DNA from: Pararhizobium gei
Lineage (GTDB): Bacteria > Pseudomonadota > Alphaproteobacteria > Rhizobiales > Rhizobiaceae
Direction of reading: 5' to 3'
Assembly (NCBI RefSeq): GCF_029223885.1
Contig: NZ_CP119409.1
Location: 1,452,001-1,516,000 of the forward strand
DNA: 64,000 bases
The notes beneath the pieces are model-generated. The model was not told the origin of the DNA. It searched no databases and saw only the letters and a list, made by a program, of their open reading frames with translations. A program made the position numbers and the translations under genes. Below, piece after piece: positions 53,447-61,923 of this stretch. Position 1 is the stretch's first letter. Each line of letters begins with the position of its first letter.

Positions 53447-55789
53447 TCACTCCGGCAGCTTGTAGGCCATCACATAGTCGCCCGGCGTGGTTCCGATCGA
53501 GCCATGGCCGCCGGCGACGATGAGGACATATTGCGTGCCGTCAGCGGTGGCGTAGCTCATCGGTGTCGACTGGCCGCCGGCGGGCAGCCGGCCGGACCAC
53601 AGCACCTTGCCGGTCGTCAGGTCGTAGGCGCGCAAGTAGTTGTCGACGGCCGCCCCGAGGAAGGCGAGGCCGCCCTTGGTGATCATCGGGCCGCCGATGC
53701 CGGGAACGCCGACCTTGAAGGGCAAGGGTAGCGGGGTCATGTCGTAGACGGTTCCGTTGCGGTGCTTGTAGGCAGTCTTCCCGGTCTTCAGATCGACTCC
53801 GGCAACATAGCCCCAGGGCGGCGCTTGGCAGGGTATGCCGAGCGGTCCAAGGAAGGGGCCCATGAAGACGCCGTAGGGTGCGCCGTCATTGCGGTTCAGC
53901 CCCTGTTCCGACCCCTTTTCGTCCTGACCACGCGGCGGAATCTGGTCGCGCGGCACGAGCCTTGAGGTGAAGGCCAGATAGGTCGGCATGCCGAACATCA
54001 CCTGCCGCTCCGGATCGACCGCAACCGATCCCCAGTTGAAGACGCCGAAATTGCCGGGATAAACAAGCGAACCCTCAACCGAGGGCGGCGTATAGCGGCC
54101 TTCATACCTCATCCGCTCCAGATCGATCCGGCAGGCGAGCTGGTCAAACAGGGTGACGCCCCACATGTCCTTGCCGGTCAGCGGCGGCGGAGAGAAGGTG
54201 AGATCCGAGATCGGCTGTGTCGGTGCGGTGAAATCCTCGGGGATTGCGCCGGTGGGCGCCGGGATTTCCTTGACCGGGATGATCGGCTCGCCGGTGCGCC
54301 GGTCGAGCACGTAGAGATCCCCCTGCTTGGTCGGTCCGACGAGCGCCGGAACGGGCTGGCCGTCCTGACCTGTGATATCGAGCAGCACCGGCTGGGCCGG
54401 AACGTCCATGTCCCAGAGATCGTGGTGCACCGTCTGGCGCACCCATCGCACCGCGCCTGTATTGATGTCGAGTGCGACGATGGAGGACGAATATTTCTCC
54501 ACATGTTCGGAGCGGCCCATGCCAAGCTGGTCCGGAACCTGATTGCCCATCGGAACATAGATCAGCCCGAGTTTCTCGTCGACGCTCGAGACCGACCAGC
54601 TGTTCGGCGAGTTGGTCGTATAGGTCTGGCCCTCGGGCAGCGGCGTCGTCACGTCTGGATTGCCTGAATCCCAGTTCCAGAGAAGCGCGCCGGTGTTGAC
54701 GTCGAAGGCGCGAATGACGCCGGACTGTTCCTGCGTCGAATAGTTGTCGTTGACCGCCCCGCCGATGATGATCTTGTTGGCGACAATGACCGGCGGCGAC
54801 GTCGAATAGTAATAGCCGGCCGGATTGTATTTCATGCCTTTTTCAAGATGTAGCGTTCCCTTATCGGCGAAGGTCGGGCAGACCTGGCCCGACGCGGCAT
54901 CGAGCGCGATCAGACGTGCGTCAGAGGTTGGCAGGTAGACGCGTTCGGCGCAGGGCCCACCGGCGGTCGCCACCGGATCGGCGTAGTAGCTGACGCCGCG
55001 GCAGGTCTGGTGCTGGCGGTCGGGGTTCATGCCGGAATTGCTGTCGAATTTCCATTTTTCCTTGCCGGTGGCGGCATCGAGCGCGATGGCCCAGTTGTGC
55101 GGCGTGCAGAGATAGAGCGTATCCTTCACCTTCAGCGGCGTCACCTGGTAGGTGGTCTCGCCGACATCGTCGGGCAGCTTCACGTCACCGGTCTGGTATT
55201 GCCAGGCGACCTCGAGCTTATCGACATTGTCCGGCGTGATCTGCGCCAGCGGCGAGTAGCGCTGGCCATAGGGCGTGCGGCCGTACTGATGCCAGTCGCC
55301 TTCGGGAACATTGCCGCCGAGATCGGGGGCCGCAGCAGCCGTCTGCGCCGGAAGCTCGCCGGCAAGATCGAGCGGATCCTGGGTCATGGAGTAGCCGGCA
55401 ACGCCGATCGACACGATAACGGCGGCAAGGAGCGGCAGGGCGTTTGCGGTATAGACCGTGCCCGTCGGGCTGACGAAGCCGAGGTCGCGGCGGATGGCCG
55501 GCAGCAGCAGCCAGAGGCCGAGCACGATGATCACGCCGCCGCGCGGGCCGAGCTGCCACCAGTCGAAGCCAACTTCCCAGACGGCCCAGCCAAGCGTGGC
55601 GAGAATGAGCACGGCATAGACGCTGAGCGCCGCGCCGCGCCGTTTGAACAGAAGAAAGGCGGTGACAAGGAAGGCAAGGCCCGCCAGGACATAATACCAG
55701 CTGCCGCCGAGCACGGCGAGCCAAAGCCCACCGGCGCCGAGCGCCAGCCCGATCAGTGCAAAGACGACCCCCGTCAGGACGATCAACAT
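53447..55789 (-). CDS. gcd: Membrane-bound PQQ-dependent glucose dehydrogenase (Gcd)
   Basis: 780-residue quinoprotein oxidising glucose to gluconolactone in the periplasm and passing electrons to ubiquinone. The N-terminal 150 residues form five membrane segments. The PQQ beta-propeller domain begins at about residue 160 (GDWHQYGRTPYGQRYSPLAQ) and carries tryptophan-docking repeats such as VYLPTSDARLIALDAASG and QGDLYVLDRRTGEPI. The HQTCRGVSYY segment holds the PQQ-site region. The start at 55789 has AAGGAG 7 bases upstream. PQQ synthesis genes are not in the window. In rhizobia this enzyme supports acidification and phosphate release. Confidence 0.93.
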   Translation of the reverse strand: MLIVLTGVVFALIGLALGAGGLWLAVLGGSWYYVLAGLAFLVTAFLLFKRRGAALSVYAVLILATLGWAVWEVGFDWWQLGPRGGVIIVLGLWLLLPAIRRDLGFVSPTGTVYTANALPLLAAVIVSIGVAGYSMTQDPLDLAGELPAQTAAAAPDLGGNVPEGDWHQYGRTPYGQRYSPLAQITPDNVDKLEVAWQYQTGDVKLPDDVGETTYQVTPLKVKDTLYLCTPHNWAIALDAATGKEKWKFDSNSGMNPDRQHQTCRGVSYYADPVATAGGPCAERVYLPTSDARLIALDAASGQVCPTFADKGTLHLEKGMKYNPAGYYYSTSPPVIVANKIIIGGAVNDNYSTQEQSGVIRAFDVNTGALLWNWDSGNPDVTTPLPEGQTYTTNSPNSWSVSSVDEKLGLIYVPMGNQVPDQLGMGRSEHVEKYSSSIVALDINTGAVRWVRQTVHHDLWDMDVPAQPVLLDITGQDGQPVPALVGPTKQGDLYVLDRRTGEPIIPVKEIPAPTGAIPEDFTAPTQPISDLTFSPPPLTGKDMWGVTLFDQLACRIDLERMRYEGRYTPPSVEGSLVYPGNFGVFNWGSVAVDPERQVMFGMPTYLAFTSRLVPRDQIPPRGQDEKGSEQGLNRNDGAPYGVFMGPFLGPLGIPCQAPPWGYVAGVDLKTGKTAYKHRNGTVYDMTPLPLPFKVGVPGIGGPMITKGGLAFLGAAVDNYLRAYDLTTGKVLWSGRLPAGGQSTPMSYATADGTQYVLIVAGGHGSIGTTPGDYVMAYKLPE

Positions 55790-56166
55790 CGGCTTCTCCT
55801 TGGTCGAAAATCGCACCGTCTTGGCGCGTTCCGTTCTTAAGATGCGGGCCTTGGAGCCAAGACCTCAGCGAAGGCTGTGTACAAAGCGGCTAAGCAGCTC
55901 CGGTGGCAGTCGATTGCCGGCCGCCGGAGCTGCGGCGTCTGGAAAGACACAACCGAAACTCCGCAGGAATATATCGTCCCGCCCAAACCTTTCAATGCCC
56001 GATATGTTGCGATGCAAAATAGCCAATCGAAGCAGACCCCGTATGACATGCCATTCGGCACGGTCTCCACCCGGCGGCCACAAACAGGGTTGTCGAAAAC
56101 CGGGAATTCAGACACGGTTCGAACACTGTCCGATACCGTCGGGGCGATTCTGCAGAGGGCTCGAAC
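55790..56166. other. Gene-poor gap upstream of gcd
   Basis: 377 bp. Short frames on both strands (55877-56170 plus; 55837-56115 minus) have neither a family nor a ribosome binding site and are likely chance. A 10-bp perfect inverted repeat, GCAGCTCCGG (55894-55903) and CCGGAGCTGC (55924-55933), could be a hairpin or operator for gcd. The gcd promoter must lie here. Confidence 0.5.
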
Positions 56167-56406
56167 ATGAAAAAACTGCTGGTCGTTCTTTTCGCTGCCG
56201 TCTTTGCCGTGGTGGCCGTTATCGGCGGCCGCTGGCTGATCTATGTCACCAATACAAGCGATCCTCTGGATGAGGTCGGGATCGAGCTCAACAGCCGCAT
56301 GCCCGAGCCGCTGCGCAAATGGGGTTGCGCCCGGCTAAAGTCAAATTTCGCAAATCGCCTGCCGCCCTATGGCTGCATGGCAGTGGGCGGTCAGGACTGG
56401 GAGTGA
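56167..56406 (+). CDS. Small anchored/exported hypothetical protein
   Basis: 79-residue protein with an N-terminal hydrophobic segment (LLVVLFAAVFAVVAVIGGRWLI shortened to LLVVLFAAVFAVVAVIGG as anchor). It has a soluble tail containing two cysteines (KWGCARLKSNFANRLPPYGC). The Cys pair suggests a disulfide in the periplasm. GAGGG precedes the start. Family unknown. A RIME-like repeat begins 54 bp after its stop. Confidence 0.6.
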   Translation: MKKLLVVLFAAVFAVVAVIGGRWLIYVTNTSDPLDEVGIELNSRMPEPLRKWGCARLKSNFANRLPPYGCMAVGGQDWE

Positions 56407-56460
56407 AGGTCGAGGGGGAGCGGCTGGTTGATAGAGTTGAATGCAACAGAGTTTGCGGAG

Positions 56461-56598
56461 GGTTCCCCCCCTCTGTCGGCGTCGCCGACATCTCCCCCTC
56501 AAGGGGGGAGATCACCATCAGCCTTTGAGCCCTCAAGGGAAAAGAATAATCTCCCCCCTTGAGGGGGAGATGTCACGCAGTGACAGAGGGGGGGAACC
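56461..56598. repeat. Palindromic intergenic mosaic repeat (RIME-like), copy 3
   Basis: CCCCCCCTCTGTCGGCG-TCGCCGACATCTCCCCC arm at 56464-56510 and its inverted counterpart at 56550-56598, ending in CAGTGACAGAGGGGGGG. It sits between convergent genes ending at 56406 and 56662. Same design as copies 1 and 2. Confidence 0.8.
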
Positions 56599-56661
56599 CT
56601 CCGCGGCTTCGCTCCTCCTGGCGGGGTATCGCAAACACGCAGCAATCACACCGCGCCCCCA

Positions 56662-58170
56662 TCACGTCCCGCAGAACGTCCGCAGCACTTCCTCGGACGG
56701 CGCAGGCGGTTCGGCGTAGGCGGCAAAGCCCGGCTGATCCTCGTAGGGTTTCGACAAGACTGTCAGCAGCGCCTCGAACAGGGATAGGTCGGCCTCATCC
56801 TCCGCTGCGCGGATCGCCTGCTCGATGCGGTGGTTGCGCGGAATGAAAGCGGGATTGACGCGCCGCATCGCCTCGCTGCGATCGACCGCTGTCATCGTTT
56901 CGCGCGACAAACGGGCCTGCCATTCGACAAGCCAGGGCAGAATCGCTTCGGGGTCGCGAAAAGAGGCCATAAATGCCTCTTCGGCGGCATCATCCCCAGC
57001 GAGATCCGACAGTCGGCGGAAGGTGAGGGTGAAATCCGCCTGCTGGTCCCTCATGAGCGCCAGGAGACCCTGAACGAGGTCCAGATCGCCATCCTCCTGT
57101 CCCGCGAGTCCAATCTTTGCCGTCATGCCGGAAAGCCAGTGTTGCTGGAATTTTGGTCCGTACCCGGCAATAGCGTCATTGGCGAGGCTCACCGCCTCGG
57201 ATGGGTCCGGATCGATCAGCGGCAGCAGCGTTTCGGCCAGCCGCGTCATGTTCCACTGGCCGATCGCCGGTTGGCTTGCATAGGCATAGCGCCCGCCCTG
57301 GTCGATCGAGGAAAACACCTTGGCGGGGTCATAGGCATCGAGAAAGGCGCAGGGGCCGAAATCGATCGTTTCGCCGGAGACGGCGCAATTGTCAGTGTTC
57401 ATGACGCCGTGAATGAAGCCGACGCAGAGCCAGCGCGCAATCAACGCCGCCTGCCGCTCGATCACCGCCTGCAGCAGGGCCAGATAGGGGCGTTCATCGT
57501 CTTTTGCATCGGGATAATGCCGGTCGATGACATAATCAGCCAGCGTCCTCAGCCCGTCGGAGTCGCCGCGCGCGGCCAGAAACTGGAACGTGCCGACGCG
57601 AATATGGCTTGCGGCGACGCGGGTGAAGACGGCGCCCGGCAGAACTTTTTCGCGATAGACGGGATCGCCGGTCAGCACCGCCGCCAGCGCCCGTGTGGCG
57701 GGGATGCCGAGGCCATGCATCGCCTCGCTGACGATATATTCGCGCAGCACCGGGCCGAGTGCCGCGCGTCCATCGCCGCGCCGCGAATAGGGTGTCCTGC
57801 CTGCGCCCTTTAGCTGGATGTCGCGGCGCTTGCCGTTGCGGTCGATGACCTCGCCCAGAAGAATGGCCCGCCCGTCGCCCAGAAGCGGCACGAACTGGCC
57901 GAACTGATGGCCGGCATAGGCCATGCCCAGCGGTTCGGCGCCCTGCGGAACGCGGTTGCCGGAAAAGATCGCGGCGCCCTCCCGCTCCAGGGCGTCGACG
58001 TCAAGCCCCAGCTCTTCGGCAAGCGGCCGGTTGAATTTCATCAGCCAGGGCTCGGAGACCGGTGTCGGATCGGCGCGGGCGAAGAATTGCTGGGGCAGCC
58101 GGGCATAGGAATTGTCGAAGGGGATCAGGCCTTCGGCTGGCTGTCTGATGGTTTTGGTGGCCTCGGTCAT
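56662..58170 (-). CDS. selO: Protein adenylyltransferase SelO (YdiU family)
   Basis: 502-residue pseudokinase-fold enzyme that AMPylates proteins, linked to redox stress. Hallmarks are the N-terminal FDNSYARLPQQFFARADP and GMAYAGHQFGQFVPLLGDGR, the nucleotide-binding LKGAGRTPYSRRGDGRAALG, the catalytic-like HGVMNTDNCAVSG and the inverted DFG region TIDFGPCAFLDAY. The usual C-terminal selenocysteine/cysteine position reads FCGT at the end, matching the bacterial C-terminal Cys. Length is normal. AMPylation is from the family literature. Confidence 0.93.
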   Translation of the reverse strand: MTEATKTIRQPAEGLIPFDNSYARLPQQFFARADPTPVSEPWLMKFNRPLAEELGLDVDALEREGAAIFSGNRVPQGAEPLGMAYAGHQFGQFVPLLGDGRAILLGEVIDRNGKRRDIQLKGAGRTPYSRRGDGRAALGPVLREYIVSEAMHGLGIPATRALAAVLTGDPVYREKVLPGAVFTRVAASHIRVGTFQFLAARGDSDGLRTLADYVIDRHYPDAKDDERPYLALLQAVIERQAALIARWLCVGFIHGVMNTDNCAVSGETIDFGPCAFLDAYDPAKVFSSIDQGGRYAYASQPAIGQWNMTRLAETLLPLIDPDPSEAVSLANDAIAGYGPKFQQHWLSGMTAKIGLAGQEDGDLDLVQGLLALMRDQQADFTLTFRRLSDLAGDDAAEEAFMASFRDPEAILPWLVEWQARLSRETMTAVDRSEAMRRVNPAFIPRNHRIEQAIRAAEDEADLSLFEALLTVLSKPYEDQPGFAAYAEPPAPSEEVLRTFCGT

Positions 58171-58278
58171 GCGGCTTTTTCCTCGCTCCGGCGTCCGTGG
58201 GCGCTCGGCGGATCTCTGTCTTGCTGGCTAGATGGGGTGGGAAGCAGCCCCGCAAAAGGGCAAACTGCCGTCGAACCA

Positions 58279-58800
58279 TCAGGTTCCCCGCATGCCGGCG
58301 GCAAGCTCGGCCAATTTCTGTACGGTGTTCAGGTTGCGCGCCGTCGCTCGCCGCAGCCCCGGAAGGCAGAGGCGCGACCGGCCGGACCCGTTCGGATAAT
58401 GCACGTAGATCTCGCTGCCGCTGACATGCACCTCCTCGCCATCGGGTGCGACAAGGCTTTTCAGCACGTCCGGCGGGGGCGCTTCGGGCAGGAAATTGAT
58501 CATCAGATAATTGGGTTTTGCAACGGGAAAGGGATTGCTGGCCACAATCTTTTCGAGCTGTGCACCGCTCGTCACGATGACGCCGGGAGCCTTGCCCATG
58601 ATCCGGGCCAGCGCACCGTCCATCAGCCTCGCCGCATCCGCCGCGGCAAGCTCGGAACGGAACAGCACATTGCCGCTCTGGATATAGGTTTTCACGTCAC
58701 GAAAGCCGAGATCCTCGCACAGCGACCGCAGTTCCGCCATCAAAAGCTTGCCGGTTCCACCGACATTGACGGCCCGCAAAAGGGCGATGTGAACAGGCAT
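58279..58800 (-). CDS. DUF1697 domain protein
   Basis: 173-residue protein matching DUF1697: N-terminal IALLRAVNVGGTGKLLMAEL, then KTYIQSGNVLFRSELAAADA and a C-terminal basic WxxLNTV-like block (RRATARNLNTVQKLAELA). Widespread in bacteria; function unknown. Monocistronic, 108 bp from selO on the same strand. Confidence 0.87.
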   Translation of the reverse strand: MPVHIALLRAVNVGGTGKLLMAELRSLCEDLGFRDVKTYIQSGNVLFRSELAAADAARLMDGALARIMGKAPGVIVTSGAQLEKIVASNPFPVAKPNYLMINFLPEAPPPDVLKSLVAPDGEEVHVSGSEIYVHYPNGSGRSRLCLPGLRRATARNLNTVQKLAELAAGMRGT

Positions 58801-58977
58801 GCCTCTCCTTTGCCATCATGGCGCAAATCACTTTGGCAGGAGATTACATTGGGTCACGAATGGCGAAAAGAGGCGTCTTCGTCAACGCGCGGTACCGACC
58901 ATCGCTGAAATCGCTGTTCGCCAATTGCCAAGGCAACGACCACATCCTACTTTGATCAACGGTTCCGGAGATTGCGC

Positions 58978-59241
58978 ATGAACGAGACGCTGAAAATAAC
59001 CCTGCCATCCGAAATGGTTGATGCTATTCAACGCCGCGTAAAAAACGGCGGCTACGCCTCGACCAGTGAGGTGCTGCGGGAGGCGATGGAGCTGTTGCTT
59101 CAGCGGGAAAGCGATCACGAGTCGAGACTGGCATCGATCCGGTTGGGCATCGGCAGATCGCTTGAAGACGGCTCTCCCGACATCAGCCTGGAAGATATGG
59201 ACGAATGGCTGGACAATTTGGCCGTGGAACACCGCCATTGA
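58978..59241 (+). CDS. parD: ParD-type antitoxin
   Basis: 87-residue ribbon-helix-helix antitoxin. The N-terminal strand LKITLPSEMVDAIQRRVKNG and helix YASTSEVLREAMELLL are characteristic of ParD/CopG. The C-terminal part (SLEDMDEWLDNLA) is the toxin-binding region. Start ATG 58978 has GGAG 8 bases upstream. Overlaps the toxin gene by 4 bp (TTGA). The toxin partner is frameshifted, so this antitoxin now has no intact cognate here. Confidence 0.85.
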   Translation: MNETLKITLPSEMVDAIQRRVKNGGYASTSEVLREAMELLLQRESDHESRLASIRLGIGRSLEDGSPDISLEDMDEWLDNLAVEHRH

Positions 59242-59578
59242 CGACGCCGCACAGAGTGGTTTTCAGAAAGACTGCTCAAGCTGATCTACGCACCATTTTT
59301 GCCTATGTTTTGGAAAAAAGTGCCACAGTGCCACAAGGGAAACTGCATTGGCCTATGTTCGGCGCATCCGAATGCGGTGTGAAGCAATCGGATCTGCGCC
59401 ATTGGCACATGTCGAGCGCTCCGACATCTGGCCGGGTCTGCGGATGGCTGTTTTCGAACGCCGTATCCTCATTCTATACGTCGTTGAAAACGAAACCGTC
59501 CGCGTCGTGAACATCATCTGGGGAAGCCGGGACTATGAGGCTTTGATGAGACCGGTCACATCTTCCCCGCCACCTTGA
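59238..59578 (+). pseudogene. parE: ParE-type toxin gene broken by an 8-bp tandem duplication
   Basis: The 5' frame encodes VVFRKTAQADLRTIFAYVLEKSAT, a ParE opening. The 3' frame continues as RETALAYVRRIRMRCEAIG and RMAVFERRILILYVVENE, a ParE ending. They are joined in frame if one of two consecutive AGTGCCAC copies (59319-59326 and 59327-59334) is removed, giving EKSATRETALAYV. The duplication therefore inactivates the toxin. Start is TTG 59238 or GTG 59256. The 3' end overlaps the oligopeptidase gene on the other strand by 23 bp. Confidence 0.85.
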
Positions 59579-61664
59579 TCGCAAACGCATATTCGAACGC
59601 GATCTCTTCCAGACGCTGAAACCGCCCCGAGGCGCCGCCGTGGCCGGCGTCCATGTTGGTCTTCATCAGGATCGGCTCCGTGCCGGTGGTTTTTTCGCGC
59701 AGCTTGGCGACCCATTTGGCCGGTTCCCAATAGGTGACGCGCGGATCGGTGAGACCGCCGAGGGCGAGGATGGCCGGGTAGGGCTTTTCCGAGACATTGT
59801 CGTAAGGGGAGTAGGCTGCCATGCGCTCATAGGCTTCCCGTGAGTCAATCGGATTGCCCCATTCCGGCCATTCCGGCGGGGTGAGCGGCAGCGTGTCATC
59901 GAGCATGGTGTTGAGCACGTCGACGAAGGGAACGGCGGCGATGATGCCCTTGAACTTTTCCGGCGCCATATTGGTGATCGCCCCCATCAGCATGCCGCCG
60001 GCCGAGCCGCCTTCGGCAACGATCTTCGCGTAGGACGTGAACTTTTCCCGATTCAGATAGTCAGCAGCCGCGATGAAGTCCTTGAACGTATTGGTTTTCT
60101 TCTCCATCCTGCCGTCTTCGTACCACTGAAAACCCTTGTCCTTGCCGCCGCGGACATGGGCGATGGCATAGACGAAGCCACGGTCGGCCAGCGACAGGCA
60201 ATTGGTGTTGAACGAGGCGGGAATGGCGATGCCATAGGCGCCGTAGCCGTAGAGCAGGCAGGGCGCGGTACCGTCGAGCGGCGTATCCTTGCGGTACAGC
60301 AGCGTCACCGGCACCTCGGCTCCGTCCCATGACGGCGCCATCACGCGACGGGTCACGTAGTCGTCCGGGTTGTGCCCCGAGGGGACCTCCTGCGTCTTCA
60401 GGAGCCGCCGCTCCCGGGTCTCCATATCGTAGTCGTAAAGCTGGCTCGGTGTGGTCATCGAGGAATAGGAAAAGCGGATGACGTCGGTATCATATTCGGC
60501 GGCACCCGAAAGCCCGAGCGAATAGGCCTCCTCGTCGAAGGCGATGGCGTGGTCCTCGCCGGTGATGCGGTTGCGGATCTTGATCTGTGGCAGGCCGTTC
60601 TCGCGCTCCAGCCAGACGAGATGGCGCGCAAACGCCATGTGGCTGATAATCAGCCGTCCCGGCGTATGCGGCACGACATCCACCCAGTTTTCCCGGCCCG
60701 GCTTGTCGACCGGCGTCTGCATGATCTTGAAATCCTTGGCGCCGTCGGCATTGGTCAGGATGTAGAAGACCGCGCCGCCCTCGGTCAGCGAATATTCAAG
60801 CCCGGTTTCGCGGGCCGAGACAAGCTGCGGCTTGGCCGTCAGGTCGCCTGTCGGGATCAGCAGATATTCGCTGGTCTCGTGGTCGTGAATGTCGATATAG
60901 ATGAAATCGTCGAGCATGGAGGCGCCGACGCCCATGAAGAAGCCGGGATCCTGTTCCTCGTAGACCAGCCTGTCTTCGCTCTGCGGCGCGCCGATGATGT
61001 GGTGGAAGATCTTCGAGGGCCGGTGGTTGTCGTCCAGCACGGTATAGAAGAAGCTATTGCCATCCGGCGCCCAGGCGCCTCCGCCGCCGGTGTTCTCGAT
61101 CACGTCGGGCAGGTCTGCGCCGCTCGCCAGCTCGCGCACCCGCAGCGTGTAATATTCCGAGCCCTTGTCGTCATACCCCCACAGGCCGCGGCTGTGATCG
61201 GTGGAATGGTCGATGCCGGCCAGCCGGAAATAGGCCTTGCCCTCGGCCTCCTTGTCGCCGTCGAGAAGAACGGTCCGCTCGCCGCCGTCGCGCGGTGTGC
61301 GGAAATAGCGCGGCTGTTCGCCGCCGGTCACGAAAAAGGTGCCGTAGGCGAAGGCGCCGTCCTTCACAGGAACGGAGGAATCGTCCTCCTTGATACGGCC
61401 CTTCATTTCGGCGAACAGCGTCTTCTGCAAGGCTTCCGTGTCGGCCATGGCAGCCTTCATATAGGCGTTCTCGGCCTCCAGATGCTTGCGGATCTCCGGG
61501 TCGAGGATCGACGGATCCTTGAACATCGCCTGCCAGTTGTCGGCCCGCAGCCAGGCATAGTCGTCGCTCCGGCTGATGCCGTGGCGGGTGTCCATCACCG
61601 GCTTTTTCGGAGCGACGGGAGCGGCGGGCAGGTTGGTGAAAATGGACAAGGATGTCTCCGGCAA
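59556..61664 (-). CDS. ptrB: Oligopeptidase B (S9 family)
   Basis: 702-residue serine peptidase of the prolyl-oligopeptidase family. The beta-propeller domain (about residues 80-415) is followed by the alpha/beta-hydrolase domain. The nucleophile serine is in IVAEGGSAGGMLMGA, the aspartate in GGLTDPRVTYWEP, and the histidine in NMDAGHGGASGRF. Trypsin-like cleavage of short peptides after basic residues is typical of this group. Cytoplasmic. The name follows family similarity; length matches. Confidence 0.92.
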   Translation of the reverse strand: MPETSLSIFTNLPAAPVAPKKPVMDTRHGISRSDDYAWLRADNWQAMFKDPSILDPEIRKHLEAENAYMKAAMADTEALQKTLFAEMKGRIKEDDSSVPVKDGAFAYGTFFVTGGEQPRYFRTPRDGGERTVLLDGDKEAEGKAYFRLAGIDHSTDHSRGLWGYDDKGSEYYTLRVRELASGADLPDVIENTGGGGAWAPDGNSFFYTVLDDNHRPSKIFHHIIGAPQSEDRLVYEEQDPGFFMGVGASMLDDFIYIDIHDHETSEYLLIPTGDLTAKPQLVSARETGLEYSLTEGGAVFYILTNADGAKDFKIMQTPVDKPGRENWVDVVPHTPGRLIISHMAFARHLVWLERENGLPQIKIRNRITGEDHAIAFDEEAYSLGLSGAAEYDTDVIRFSYSSMTTPSQLYDYDMETRERRLLKTQEVPSGHNPDDYVTRRVMAPSWDGAEVPVTLLYRKDTPLDGTAPCLLYGYGAYGIAIPASFNTNCLSLADRGFVYAIAHVRGGKDKGFQWYEDGRMEKKTNTFKDFIAAADYLNREKFTSYAKIVAEGGSAGGMLMGAITNMAPEKFKGIIAAVPFVDVLNTMLDDTLPLTPPEWPEWGNPIDSREAYERMAAYSPYDNVSEKPYPAILALGGLTDPRVTYWEPAKWVAKLREKTTGTEPILMKTNMDAGHGGASGRFQRLEEIAFEYAFAIKVAGKM

Positions 61665-61923
61665 ATCGGGGCAAGGAAAGTGCGTCAGAGATAGAGGGCG
61701 GGGAAGACAGGTTCAAGCCGGAAAGTGGCGGGTGGACTTCTCCACAGTCGGCTTCGCGACGCCCACGGCAATCTTTCGCCCTCAGCCTTAACCCTCCATT
61801 AGCGCAACTGTTTCATATTGCACTGCAATGCGCGCGATGTGTTTGCTGCAGCGCTTATAGGGCATCATGCCCATCCTCCCATTCCGTTCAGCGTTCGGGC
61901 GTAGCTGCCCGTGGAGATTTTTC

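Noticed and set aside
55877..56170. 97-codon plus-strand frame upstream of the small anchored protein
   Set aside because: No family, no ribosome binding site, and an equally plausible frame on the other strand; probably non-coding.
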